A stretch of DNA of 15,291 bases from Pleionea sp041589565. Lineage in GTDB: Bacteria > Pseudomonadota > Gammaproteobacteria > Enterobacterales > Kangiellaceae. The stretch covers positions 1 through 15,291 of the forward strand of contig JBFHVL010000069.1 of the NCBI GenBank assembly GCA_041589565.1, given 5' to 3'. A model generated the notes under the pieces. It saw nothing but the letters and a program-made list of their open reading frames with translations, made no database searches and was not told the origin of the DNA. How positions within the stretch are numbered: position 1 is the stretch's first letter; each line of letters opens with the position of its first letter. A program made the position numbers and the translations under genes. Of this stretch, positions 6,471 to 14,372 are shown piece by piece.

Positions 6471-7187
6471 TTACTGTGTCAAGTCAGTGGCTACCAGTTG
6501 CTGAAATTGATCTTTATCGAGCCGGCCAAGTAACAGAGCGCCAAGGTGCAAATCAATATCCTGCGAATCAAACTGCTGATGGCTTAGGGGATTATAGCTG
6601 GTTAGAGAGGCATTACCTCTCAAGATGACACCAGAGAATACTCCGCCCTCACCTTTAATACCTTCTATGCGAGCAGGAAAAACGGTACAGGAAAGTCGTT
6701 GGGTAAGTTTTCGCAACCCAGGTTTTATATTAGTTTTTTCTTCATTGTCGAGATGAATTCGCCCATGAGGAAAAAGCGCCACTACCTCTCCTTCTTTAAC
6801 TTTTCGGATCACTTCACGAAAAGCTTTATCGACTCGGCCAGATCGATCAACAGGAATGCAGCCGGCTACTTTAAACATCCACTTAAGACCAAAACGGTGA
6901 TATTCCTCGGTAGCAATCAAAAACCGTAACGGACGGTGGCAAGAAGCAATTAACAAAAACGGGTCCAAGCCAGAAACGTGATTGGCAATTACAATTGCTC
7001 CACCTGACTCAGGCAAAGGAATATTGTCACCGGTCAACCGATGGTAGCGGCGACAAAATATACGAATCCAGCCGTCAAGAACATTGGCAATCCAGGAGTT
7101 CCAGTTCGCTCGATTGGCCTTTAAGCCAATGAATACAAACAGCAGGATAAAAAACAAAATAACACTAATGACTACGATTTCCGTCAT
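6471..7187 (-). CDS. PlsC-like lysophospholipid acyltransferase
   Basis: Probably transfers an acyl chain to a lysophosphatidic acid or related lysophospholipid at the inner membrane; the substrate cannot be fixed from sequence. The 238-residue protein starts with one hydrophobic segment (about residues 4-22). It shows acyltransferase motif I as NHVSGLD (HX4D, His70 and Asp75), motif II around GCIPVDR (109-115), motif III as FPHGRI (139-144) and motif IV near VFPARIEGI. Motif III normally reads FPEGTR; here the glutamate is a histidine and the threonine-arginine pair is arginine-isoleucine, which may mean a distinct subfamily. The start follows the pgeF stop by one base (TGA-A-ATG) with AGGA upstream, so it is translated in the rluD-pgeF operon. 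It is not present between pgeF and clpB in E. coli. Confidence 0.85.
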   Translation of the reverse strand: MTEIVVISVILFFILLFVFIGLKANRANWNSWIANVLDGWIRIFCRRYHRLTGDNIPLPESGGAIVIANHVSGLDPFLLIASCHRPLRFLIATEEYHRFGLKWMFKVAGCIPVDRSGRVDKAFREVIRKVKEGEVVALFPHGRIHLDNEEKTNIKPGLRKLTQRLSCTVFPARIEGIKGEGGVFSGVILRGNASLTSYNPLSHQQFDSQDIDLHLGALLLGRLDKDQFQQLVATDLTQ

Positions 7188-7188
7188 T

Positions 7189-7935
7189 TCAGTTTTCCTG
7201 AGCTATCCAGATTAATGACGCCATGCGCCCAGTTTCACCGTCACGTCGATAGGAGTAAAAACGCTCTTTTTCGTGATAAGTGCAGTGCTGACCACCAAAA
7301 GCTTCAACTCCCAACGACTGCAACTGCATTCGGGCGAGTCCGTATAAGTCGGCATGATATTTTGCTCCCTTCGACAGAAAGTGCTGTTTCGCACTCGACC
7401 AATTCGACAGAAAAGCGCTTAAAACATCTTCACCCACTTCAAACGCCGTTTGACTAATAGCTGGCCCGAACCAGGCCATCACGTCTTTGCTATCACCTGT
7501 GTAAGCCTTAACAGCTTTAATTAAAATACCGGCTGCCAACCCGCGCCAACCTGCGTGTACTGCAGCAACCCAATTGCCCTGTCGATTACACAACAAAATG
7601 GGCAAGCAATCTGCCGTCATGACGGCCAACACTCTTCCGCGTTGAAACGTATAGCTGGCATCAGCTTCAGGAGTTGATTTGAACCGCTGAGTCACCTCGA
7701 TAACAATATCGGAATGAGTCTGCGACAACCACTGAGGTGATTGAGGCAACTGAGCCAGCTCAATGAGGAGCTTACGATTTGCATTTACATTCTGCTCATT
7801 GTCGCCAACATGTAGAGCCAGGTTGAAAGAGTCAAAAGGATCGCCGCTCACACCTCCCAGACGCGTAGTACATAGCGCATGAATATTTTGAGGCGCAGGC
7901 CATTTGGGGCAGATCCAGGGGTAAAGGTCAGTCAT
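7189..7935 (-). CDS. pgeF: PgeF/YfiH family peptidoglycan editing factor (multi-copper polyphenol oxidase fold)
   Basis: Cytoplasmic YfiH-family (DUF152) protein. Family members have been described as removing wrongly incorporated L-serine from UDP-MurNAc precursors, and as purine nucleoside phosphorylase/adenosine deaminase or laccase-like enzymes. The metal and catalytic residues expected from E. coli YfiH (His71, Cys107, His124) are present three places along: His74 in SQTHSD, Cys110 in TADCLPILLC and His127 in VHAGWRGL. The C-terminal SYRRDGETGRMA is also conserved. The chosen ATG gives 248 residues. It overlaps the rluD stop in TAATG, which implies translational coupling. An in-frame extension to 8007 runs back inside rluD, adds 24 residues without family character and is rejected. 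The acyltransferase follows after one base. Confidence 0.92.
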   Translation of the reverse strand: MTDLYPWICPKWPAPQNIHALCTTRLGGVSGDPFDSFNLALHVGDNEQNVNANRKLLIELAQLPQSPQWLSQTHSDIVIEVTQRFKSTPEADASYTFQRGRVLAVMTADCLPILLCNRQGNWVAAVHAGWRGLAAGILIKAVKAYTGDSKDVMAWFGPAISQTAFEVGEDVLSAFLSNWSSAKQHFLSKGAKYHADLYGLARMQLQSLGVEAFGGQHCTYHEKERFYSYRRDGETGRMASLIWIAQEN

Positions 7936-8897
7936 TAGAGTAACGGGTTCTCCGCTCGGATCACTACGAGCAGCGCCAGAAAATCTTCCGGAGCTTCTAC
8001 TTCCCAATGCATTGATTCACCTGTGACAGGGTGCTGAATTCCTAACTTTCGAGCATGGAGCGCCTGCCGCCGAAATTGTCGGATAGCCTGTTTCAAAACC
8101 TCCGATGAGCCACTTGGGACATAATTGGGACGACCATACAAAGGGTCTCCCACCAATGGATAATGCAAATGTGCCATATGTACCCTGATTTGATGCGTAC
8201 GTCCCGTCTCAAGATTGACCTGCAGGTGGGTAAAGTTATTAAACTTTTCAATCAGTCGATAGTGTGTAATCGCAGGCTTGCCGCCGCTTACTACGGCCAT
8301 TTGCAATCGGTTTTGTGGGTGACGTCCGATAGGTTGCTCAACTGTGCCACCAGCCACCATCTGCCCATGACAGATACACTGATACTCCCTCTCAAAGGCA
8401 CGTTGCTGAAGTTGTTCCACCAGATGAGTGTGAGACTCCAATGACTTAGCAACAACCAATAAACCGGAAGTATCCTTATCGAGGCGATGAATTATTCCTG
8501 CTCGCGGCAGATGCTTCAGCTCCGGCTCATGGTAAAGTAATGCATTCACCAGGGTACCATCTGGGTTACCTGCAGCTGGATGCACCACCAAACCTGCGGG
8601 CTTATTAATCACCAGCAAGTGCTCATCTTCAAATACGATGCTTAGCGGAATATTCTGCGCTTCCCATTCTCCGGCTTCTTCAATTTCAGCATCTACCTCA
8701 AGAGTTTCATTCCCTGTCAGCTTGAGCCGCGGTTTGGTAACAATATTACCGTTGACGGTGACCTTACCCTGCTTGATCCAGTCCTGCAGTCTGGAGCGAG
8801 ATATCTCACTGCACAGCTGCGCCAGCACCTGATCGAGGCGTTGCCCATAAGCCGCGTCATCGACCTCAAAACTCTGTCTATAGTGTTGTTTTGACAT
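7935..8897 (-). CDS. rluD: RluD, 23S rRNA pseudouridine(1911/1915/1917) synthase
   Basis: Converts uridines 1911, 1915 and 1917 of helix 69 in 23S rRNA to pseudouridine, which is important for late 50S assembly and translation termination. The 320-residue protein has an N-terminal S4 RNA-binding domain (about residues 18-70, QRLDQVLAQLCSEISRSRLQDW). The RsuA/RluA catalytic domain follows, with HRLDKDTSGLLVVAK and the nucleophile Asp140 (E. coli Asp139). The LETGRTHQIRVHMAH and YPLVGDPLYG segments are also typical. The identification as RluD rather than RluC rests on length, the close match and the bamD-rluD-pgeF-clpB neighbourhood, as in E. coli. It is divergent from bamD across about 210 bases and is the first gene of the operon with pgeF and the acyltransferase. 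No strong Shine-Dalgarno is seen before the ATG. Confidence 0.95.
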   Translation of the reverse strand: MSKQHYRQSFEVDDAAYGQRLDQVLAQLCSEISRSRLQDWIKQGKVTVNGNIVTKPRLKLTGNETLEVDAEIEEAGEWEAQNIPLSIVFEDEHLLVINKPAGLVVHPAAGNPDGTLVNALLYHEPELKHLPRAGIIHRLDKDTSGLLVVAKSLESHTHLVEQLQQRAFEREYQCICHGQMVAGGTVEQPIGRHPQNRLQMAVVSGGKPAITHYRLIEKFNNFTHLQVNLETGRTHQIRVHMAHLHYPLVGDPLYGRPNYVPSGSSEVLKQAIRQFRRQALHARKLGIQHPVTGESMHWEVEAPEDFLALLVVIRAENPLL

Positions 8898-9109
8898 ATT
8901 ATTTACTTTTAATGGAACCTTTGTCCGAGAAGCACATCTACAACCCTTGCCAGGAATAACCGTCGTTTAAGTCGAGACAGCGTATTCCACTATAGTATTC
9001 ACTCATTTATACCGCGACTGGCAAAAATTAGTCATTGGCCTTAACCTTGGCCTCCGGTAGAATGCTTTTTCGATTGGAAAGACCGAATTTTAACGAAACA
9101 TTGAGACGT
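8898..9109. promoter_or_regulatory. Divergent rluD/bamD promoter region
   Basis: This 212-base gap must hold promoters for rluD (leftward) and bamD (rightward). The best core element is TATAGT at 8991-8996 within the palindrome ACTATAGT, usable as a -10 on either strand. For bamD only a poor -35 (TTAAGT, 8967-8972, 18 bp away) matches. For rluD I found no credible -35 partner. A short possible frame from a TTG at 9035 runs into bamD but is not taken as its start. Confidence 0.3.
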
Positions 9110-9868
9110 ATGAAAAATTTTCGCATTTTATTTTTAGCTTTCGCCAGCGCATTACTGGTTTCTTGCGCGACCACCTCTAACGATGAGCTTGATGTACCGC
9201 TGGCTGATGACGCATTTAACCTGTACGAAAAGTCACAGACAGCGATGAAAGCAGGCAATTACCAAACTGCAATTAAACATCTTGAGCAGTTGGACAGCCT
9301 GTACCCCTTTGGTCCTTATTCACATCAGGCTCAAGTTTCACTCATATACGCCTATTATATGGCGCGAGACTCAGCATCGGCTATTTCGGCCGCAGATCGT
9401 TTTATTCGTCAAAACCCGAATCATCAGGATGTGGATTACGCCTATTACATGAAAGGACTGATTAACTTCACCTCTGAAGTTGGCTTTTTTAAAGAGTTGT
9501 TATCCGCAGACCTGTCTCAGCGTGACGCATCTACCGCCAGACAAGCATTTAATGACTTTGCCGAGCTGTTACGTAAGTTTCCTGAAAGTGAATATGCAAA
9601 AGACGCTCGTCAACGCATGTTATTCCTGAGAAACCGTCTGGCAAGTTACGAGCTTCATGTTGCCCAGTTTTATATGAAACGACAAGCCTATATTGCAGCA
9701 GCTAATCGCGCCCAATACATCGTGGAAAACTATCCAAAAACCACTTCGGTTCCCGATGCTCTCGTTGTAATGGCAACCGCCTACGATATTTTGAAATTGG
9801 ATAAGTTATCGCAGAAAGCCAAAAACCTTTTAAAACTTAACTATCCCGAATACGCGGCCAAGCTTTAA
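9110..9868 (+). CDS. bamD: BamD, outer-membrane protein assembly lipoprotein
   Basis: An essential lipoprotein of the BAM complex that, with BamA, inserts beta-barrel proteins into the outer membrane; it is anchored to the inner leaflet. From this ATG the protein has 252 residues (E. coli 245). It begins with a lipoprotein signal peptide ending in the lipobox LVSC, with Cys19 as the lipidated residue and Ala at +2, consistent with outer-membrane sorting. Tetratricopeptide-type repeats follow: A-x2-A-x2-LYEKSQTAMKAGNYQTAIKHLEQL, then the YAYYMARDSASAISAADRFI and YAYYMKGL regions and two more helical pairs. The start is set by the signal peptide and a GAGA just upstream; the longer TTG start at 9035 would put 25 unrelated residues before it. 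It is divergent from rluD and ends before a strong terminator. Confidence 0.96.
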   Translation: MKNFRILFLAFASALLVSCATTSNDELDVPLADDAFNLYEKSQTAMKAGNYQTAIKHLEQLDSLYPFGPYSHQAQVSLIYAYYMARDSASAISAADRFIRQNPNHQDVDYAYYMKGLINFTSEVGFFKELLSADLSQRDASTARQAFNDFAELLRKFPESEYAKDARQRMLFLRNRLASYELHVAQFYMKRQAYIAAANRAQYIVENYPKTTSVPDALVVMATAYDILKLDKLSQKAKNLLKLNYPEYAAKL

Positions 9869-9887
9869 CCAATATTCATTACCTGTA

Positions 9888-9914
9888 AAAAAAGGGCCAT
9901 CAAGGCCCTTTTTT
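9888..9914. terminator. Bidirectional intrinsic terminator between bamD and glnB
   Basis: An A6-GGGCC arm (9888-9898) pairs with GGCCC-T6 (9904-9914) around a 5-base loop. The run of T after the GC stem on either strand makes it work for bamD (plus) and glnB (minus), whose stop codons lie 19 and 14 bases away. Confidence 0.92.
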
Positions 9915-9928
9915 ATTACCCGCTTCGA

Positions 9929-10267
9929 TTAAATGGCTTCTTCGTCCTCTTCCCCTGTACGAATTCGAATTGCACGCTCCACCGAGGTCACAAAGATTTT
10001 TCCATCGCCTATTTTACCGGTTCGCGCGACTTCCAGAATTTGCTCTATACAGGCTTCAACTTGCTCTTCAGCCACTACCACTTCCACTTTCACTTTGGGC
10101 AGAAAGTCCACCATGTATTCCGCGCCGCGATAAAGTTCGGTGTGTCCTTTCTGACGACCAAATCCTTTTACTTCGGTTACCGTCATTCCAGCCACACCCA
10201 GCTCTCCGAGAGCTTCTCGCACGTCATCCAGTTTAAATGGCTTAATGATCGCTTCAATCTTTTTCAT
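9929..10267 (-). CDS. glnB: Nitrogen regulatory protein P-II
   Basis: A trimeric signal protein that senses 2-oxoglutarate, ATP/ADP and, through uridylylation, glutamine. It relays nitrogen status to partners such as GlnE and NtrB. The 112-residue length is exact for the family. The N-terminus MKKIEAIIKPFKLDDVREAL and the T-loop GRQKGHTELYRGAEYMVDFLPK nearly match E. coli GlnB, with Tyr51 as the uridylylation site. The ATP-binding TGKIGDGKIFV and the C-terminal RIRTGEED are intact. AAGGG lies 5 bases before the ATG. It follows nadE by 32 bases on the same strand, so the two are probably cotranscribed; no amtB or glnA is beside it in the window. The symbol glnB is chosen from sequence similarity. 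In genera with a single PII the same protein is often called glnK. Confidence 0.95.
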   Translation of the reverse strand: MKKIEAIIKPFKLDDVREALGELGVAGMTVTEVKGFGRQKGHTELYRGAEYMVDFLPKVKVEVVVAEEQVEACIEQILEVARTGKIGDGKIFVTSVERAIRIRTGEEDEEAI

Positions 10268-10299
10268 AACACCCTTCTTTCAACGGTTTAATGGGCAAA

Positions 10300-11139
10300 T
10301 TAATTATCATCGTAAATAGTCGGAATGGGCTGCCGCTTATGTTGCGTTTTGCGATAAATATTGACGATTAAATCGGCGGCCTCAGGCTCAATAGCCTTCC
10401 CTTCCAGAAAATCATCGATTTGGTCATAGGTTATTCCAAGTGCGTGCTCATCCTGTTTTCCCGGATTAAGGCACTCAAGATCGGCTGTCGGTGCCTTATT
10501 AATAAGTCGTTCAGGAGCACCAAGGTAGGCAGCCAATTGTCTTACTTGACGTTTACTCAAGCCAAACAGGGGCGCTAAATCACAGGCACCATCGCCCCAC
10601 TTGGTATAAAAGCCGGTGATATTTTCTGCCGAATGATCAGTACCTAAAACCAGACCGCCTAACACTCCTGCGAGCTCATATTGCGCGACCATCCGAGCAC
10701 GAGCTTTTACATTACCCTTAGCATAATCCAGAGTGTACTCACACTTGGGATGCAAGTCATTGTTATCAAGTGTACCGACCACTTGCTGATGAAGTGCATC
10801 AACGCTGGTTTTAATATTCACCGTAAGACTTTCACTCGGTCGAATAAAATCCAGCGCTAACTGTGCTTCCCCTTCGTCAGCCTGCTCACCATAAGGTAAT
10901 CGAACGGCTACGAATCGGTAAGTCTGAGTACCCTGGTCTTCATTCAGTTGCTCAATGGCCAGTTGTGCTAAACGCCCTAGAGTCGCCGAGTCTATGCCTC
11001 CGCTGATCCCCAGTACCAGAGTCTTAGCACCTGATGCCAGCAATCGGCGCTTCATAAAATCAATACGACGCTGCGCTTCTTCTGCCGGGTTGATTTGAGG
11101 TAGAACCTTCATTTCTTGAACAATGGACGTCTGATTCAT
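10300..11139 (-). CDS. nadE: NH3-dependent NAD(+) synthetase
   Basis: Catalyses the last step of NAD synthesis, ATP-dependent amidation of deamido-NAD. The 279-residue length and the absence of an N-terminal glutaminase domain indicate the ammonia-using type (E. coli 275 residues). The PP-loop SGGIDS is at residues 46-51. Further conserved parts are NVKARARMVAQYELAG, LGTDHSAENITGFYTKWGDGACDLAPLFGLSKRQ and GITYDQIDDFLEG. The start has AGGA 7 bases upstream. A 17-codon open frame with an ideal ribosome binding site ends 3 bases before this ATG. glnB follows in the same direction. A link between an ammonia-consuming enzyme and PII is sensible, but regulation of NadE by GlnB here is only inferred. 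Confidence 0.95.
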   Translation of the reverse strand: MNQTSIVQEMKVLPQINPAEEAQRRIDFMKRRLLASGAKTLVLGISGGIDSATLGRLAQLAIEQLNEDQGTQTYRFVAVRLPYGEQADEGEAQLALDFIRPSESLTVNIKTSVDALHQQVVGTLDNNDLHPKCEYTLDYAKGNVKARARMVAQYELAGVLGGLVLGTDHSAENITGFYTKWGDGACDLAPLFGLSKRQVRQLAAYLGAPERLINKAPTADLECLNPGKQDEHALGITYDQIDDFLEGKAIEPEAADLIVNIYRKTQHKRQPIPTIYDDN

Positions 11140-11142
11140 GCT

Positions 11143-11196
11143 TCATCCTGTCCGAGGTTGAGTTAATGGCAGAATTTTAACACAAAGCAATTTCAT
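11143..11196 (-). CDS. Possible 17-codon leader peptide upstream of nadE
   Basis: On the minus strand GGAGG (11206-11202) stands 5 bases before an ATG (11196) that opens a frame of 17 codons, MKLLCVKILPLTQPRTG, ending in TGA at 11145-11143. The nadE ATG comes 3 bases later, and the nadE Shine-Dalgarno lies inside the last codons. Translation of the small frame could therefore affect nadE initiation. The ribosome binding site is better than that of most annotated genes here. There is no run of one amino acid as in attenuator leaders, and no terminator hairpin was seen. A frame this short can arise by chance. Confidence 0.3.
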   Translation of the reverse strand: MKLLCVKILPLTQPRTG

Positions 11197-11326
11197 TTGG
11201 TCCTCCATGTAAGTGAAGATTCAACCAAAACTTCAATTAAATTCTGCACTTGCACCTTTTAATGGCATGTTTTAGCGGTTATCTTTAACCCCGTCAGGCC
11301 AAACTATGAGTTAAACGCCAATATCT

Positions 11327-12910
11327 ATGACCAATCTAAAAGAAGCGCACCAAAATACGTCATTACGGGCATTACAGATATATACCCTGTACAGGATTAT
11401 TATTGCGCTGTTCCTGCTAACTTTATTCCATATGCAGTTTGGCGATGTATTTTTAGGCAAACATTCTCCGGAACTGTTTCAGTGGTCGGCTTTAGCTTAT
11501 CTAGTCAGTGCGGTTGGCTTTTTCTTCGCCAACCGAAACCGCATCTTAAACTTTAAGCCACTCGTCGAACTGCAGGTCTTTTTCGATATTGTTCTGTTAA
11601 CACTTCTAATGCATGCCAGCGGAGGCATCGCTGCAGGACTCGGAATATTAATGGCGGTATCGGTTACTACAGCAAGCTTATTGGTAGAACGTAACTCATC
11701 CATTGTCTTTGCTGCTATTGCAACCATTGCGGTACTTGGCGAAGCCATATACCTCAAGTTATCCGGTGGAGATAAAGCAGATTACATCACACAGGCGGGG
11801 CTACTAGGCGCGACATTTTTCGCAACCTCATTGTTTGCATTGTTGACTGCTAGACGACTAAGACAAAGTGAACTGGAAGCCGAGTTAACCAGCGCCGACC
11901 TTGCCAGTATGGAAAAACTGAATCAGCAAATTATTCAGTTTATGAAAACAGGCGTAATCGTCATCGATCGAAATCGCAGAGTACAATTTATCAACACCGC
12001 CGCATGGCAACTACTGGAAATGCCAGAGCATGTGCATGGTCAACACCTGGGACTGATCAGCAGTAATCTGGATCGAATCGTTCAACAATGGCAGAAAAGT
12101 GGACATAATTTTTCTACGTTTCGACAATCGCCCACCGGCCCCAAAATACAAATCAAGCTTTCTCATATTGACGAAGGAAAGCAACAAAGCCTGATCTTTC
12201 TTGAAGATGCCTCGCACATGACACAACAGGCTCAAAACCTAAAGCTAGCATCACTTGGTCGACTCACGGCAAGTATCGCTCATGAGATACGAAATCCACT
12301 GGGTGCGCTCAGTCATGCCGCACAGCTGCTCGAAGAGTCCCCCGACCTAGTCGATGCCGACAGAAAGCTGGTCGATATGATCCAGAAAAATTCGTTACGC
12401 ATGAATGCAATCATAGAAAATATTATGCAACTTTCACAACGCCGAGTTTCTGAACCACAACATGTCACTTTAAAATCATTTCTCGAAAATCTGACCGATG
12501 AACTGCAGAAAAACCATAAGCAACGTCTGGAACTCTTTATTGATGTCAATCCCGAAGAATTAAGCGTTAACTTTGATATTAGTCAGTTAATGCAGGTGGT
12601 AACTAATTTGGCTGAAAACGGCATTCGTTATAGCTTAGAGCACACCAGCCGACCTTATTTGAGTTTGGTTGCAGGAATAAACTTGAGAACACAACAGCCG
12701 TTTCTTGATATTATTGACAAGGGCGAAGGCATTTTGCCCGAGGTTGCGCAAAATATTTTTGAGCCTTTTTTTACCACCAGTGCAACGGGTACGGGATTGG
12801 GACTTTATGTGTCAAAAGAGCTATGTGAGGCTAACCGAGCTCAGCTCGACTATATTCCAGTACCCTCAGGTGGAAGTTGTTTTAGAATTACATTTGCCAG
12901 AGAATCATAG
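11327..12910 (+). CDS. pilS: PilS, sensor histidine kinase for type IV pilus expression
   Basis: Inner-membrane kinase that phosphorylates PilR to control pilin transcription. The 527-residue protein has about six hydrophobic segments in residues 17-175 (the usual PilS membrane bundle) and a PAS-like domain at about 195-295 (MKTGVIVIDRNRRVQFIN). The HisKA domain carries the H-box SIAHEIRNPLGAL (phosphorylated His319). The HATPase domain has N-box TNLAENGIRYS (427-436), G1 box DKGEGI (464-469) and G2 box GTGLGL (488-493). pilR begins 3 bases after its stop, so they form one operon. No clear Shine-Dalgarno precedes this ATG, but the N-terminal sequence fits the family. A short inverted repeat (GGTTA/TAACC, 11277-11290) lies in the leader. 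The gene is divergent from nadE. Confidence 0.93.
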   Translation: MTNLKEAHQNTSLRALQIYTLYRIIIALFLLTLFHMQFGDVFLGKHSPELFQWSALAYLVSAVGFFFANRNRILNFKPLVELQVFFDIVLLTLLMHASGGIAAGLGILMAVSVTTASLLVERNSSIVFAAIATIAVLGEAIYLKLSGGDKADYITQAGLLGATFFATSLFALLTARRLRQSELEAELTSADLASMEKLNQQIIQFMKTGVIVIDRNRRVQFINTAAWQLLEMPEHVHGQHLGLISSNLDRIVQQWQKSGHNFSTFRQSPTGPKIQIKLSHIDEGKQQSLIFLEDASHMTQQAQNLKLASLGRLTASIAHEIRNPLGALSHAAQLLEESPDLVDADRKLVDMIQKNSLRMNAIIENIMQLSQRRVSEPQHVTLKSFLENLTDELQKNHKQRLELFIDVNPEELSVNFDISQLMQVVTNLAENGIRYSLEHTSRPYLSLVAGINLRTQQPFLDIIDKGEGILPEVAQNIFEPFFTTSATGTGLGLYVSKELCEANRAQLDYIPVPSGGSCFRITFARES

Positions 12911-12913
12911 TTT

Positions 12914-14263
12914 ATGACTCAACCGCTCGCATTACTGATCGACGATGAACCGGATATTTTGGAACTCCTCAGTATTACTCTGCTGAGAATGGGAATTGAC
13001 TGCCACACGGCAGCTAATGTGGAACAGGCTAAAGTCCGAATTGATGAACAAGTTTATCAGCTATGTTTGACCGACATGCGCTTACCTGATGGTGATGGAC
13101 TTGAACTGGTAGACTACATTCAGGAGCGCCAGCCGAACACGCCGGTAGCAGTGATCACAGCACACGGTAATATGCAGACGGCAATTGAAGCCATGAAACT
13201 TGGCGCTTTTGATTTTGTCTCCAAACCGGTGGATCTCACCAATCTACGCAACATCGTAAACAACGCTTTAAAAGTCAATGCTTCTGATAAGTCGAGCAAA
13301 ACACATCAGGGTACGCGAGAATTTATTGGCAACACACCCGTTATTGAGCGATTAAAACAATTAATTCTTAAAGTTGCCAAAAGCCAGGCGCCAATTTATA
13401 TCCGAGGTGAATCGGGCACCGGTAAAGAGATGGTCGCTCGTTTAATCCATAAAAATGGACCACGCAAAGAAGCTCCATTTATTGCAATTAACTGCGGAGC
13501 CATTCCTGCTGAGCTAATGGAAAGTGAATTTTTTGGACACAAAAAAGGCAGCTTCACTGGCGCTCAAAGCGACAAGGATGGACTATTTAAAGCTGCCGAT
13601 GGCGGCACCTTGTTTTTAGACGAAATTGCCGACCTACCCTTGAATATGCAAGTTAAACTTTTGCGCGCAATTCAGGAACGTTGCATTCGACCTGTTGGTG
13701 CCGAAAAAGAAGAGTCAGTTAATGTCAGAATCCTTTCTGCGTCCCATAAAGATTTAGCGGCTTTAGTACAGGAAGGTGAATTTCGCCAGGATCTATTTTA
13801 CCGGATTAACGTTATTGAAGTTGATGTGCCACCTTTAAGAAAGCGTAAACAGGATATTCCCGATCTTGTTAACTACTTTATTGGCCGACTGGCACAAAGA
13901 AACCAGATGGATGAGCCCAAACTTTCTCAAGAAGCTCTCATCAAACTTCAATCCTACGACTTCCCCGGAAATATTCGCGAACTCGAAAATATCCTTGAAC
14001 GCGCAATTACCTTATCGCTGGAAGATAAAATTGAAGCTGATGATATTCAACTGAATGAAACCAATAGTATTGAGACTTCGCCTTCTGAAACATTGACGTC
14101 CCGCCGAAATATTCCGCTGGAAGATTTCCTCGAATCGATAGAAAAGCAGGAAATATTAAAAGCCCTAGCCGATACTGGAGGCAATAAAACCGCAGCAGCG
14201 GAAGTGCTAGGCATCAGTTTCAGAGCCATGCGTTATAAATGCAAAAAACTGGGTATTGATTAA
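12914..14263 (+). CDS. pilR: PilR, sigma-54-dependent response regulator of type IV pilus genes
   Basis: NtrC-family transcription activator that, once phosphorylated by PilS, drives sigma-54 transcription of the major pilin gene. The receiver domain (1-120) has acidic Asp10-Asp11, phospho-acceptor Asp54 (CLTDMRLPDG), Thr82 and Lys104. The AAA+ domain has Walker A GESGTGKE (165-172), the sigma-54 contact loop as GSFTGA (212-217, a known variant of GAFTGA) and Walker B GTLFLDEI (231-238). The C-terminal Fis-type helix-turn-helix (about 410-449) contains GNKTAAAEVLGISFRAMRYKCKKLGI. The 449-residue length is usual for PilR. It is cotranscribed with pilS. No pilA is in the window; the next gene is a FimT/GspH-like minor pilin after a 164-base gap. 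Confidence 0.94.
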   Translation: MTQPLALLIDDEPDILELLSITLLRMGIDCHTAANVEQAKVRIDEQVYQLCLTDMRLPDGDGLELVDYIQERQPNTPVAVITAHGNMQTAIEAMKLGAFDFVSKPVDLTNLRNIVNNALKVNASDKSSKTHQGTREFIGNTPVIERLKQLILKVAKSQAPIYIRGESGTGKEMVARLIHKNGPRKEAPFIAINCGAIPAELMESEFFGHKKGSFTGAQSDKDGLFKAADGGTLFLDEIADLPLNMQVKLLRAIQERCIRPVGAEKEESVNVRILSASHKDLAALVQEGEFRQDLFYRINVIEVDVPPLRKRKQDIPDLVNYFIGRLAQRNQMDEPKLSQEALIKLQSYDFPGNIRELENILERAITLSLEDKIEADDIQLNETNSIETSPSETLTSRRNIPLEDFLESIEKQEILKALADTGGNKTAAAEVLGISFRAMRYKCKKLGID

Positions 14264-14343
14264 TAAGCAAATTAAAACAATTTGGGTTTACGAGGATCTA
14301 ATAAGAAATCGACGGCTATTCCATTAGGCAAATTTCTCACAAA

Positions 14344-14372
14344 GTGACACTGATTATTCCATTTTTCTTAAT
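14344..14372 (+). promoter_or_regulatory. Candidate promoter of the FimT-like gene
   Basis: GTGACA (14344-14349; five of six -35 bases) and CTTAAT (14367-14372; four of six -10 bases) lie 17 bp apart in the 164-base gap after pilR. The leader to the ATG would be about 50 bases. There is no terminator hairpin after pilR, so read-through from pilSR is also likely. Confidence 0.3.

Noticed and set aside
7936..8007. Longer start for pgeF inside rluD
   Set aside because: The 24 extra residues are not family-like, and the TAATG start gives the normal length with the metal-site residues three places from their E. coli positions.
9035..9109. Longer TTG start for bamD
   Set aside because: It would place 25 residues before an intact lipoprotein signal peptide and lipobox.
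9933..10291. Three overlapping plus-strand open frames across glnB
   Set aside because: All are antisense to the near-canonical GlnB and have low-complexity products; nothing supports expression.
11277..11290. GGTTA/TAACC inverted repeat before pilS as an operator or terminator
   Set aside because: Only 5 bp per arm with a 4-base loop and no T-tract; it is too short to stand out from chance.
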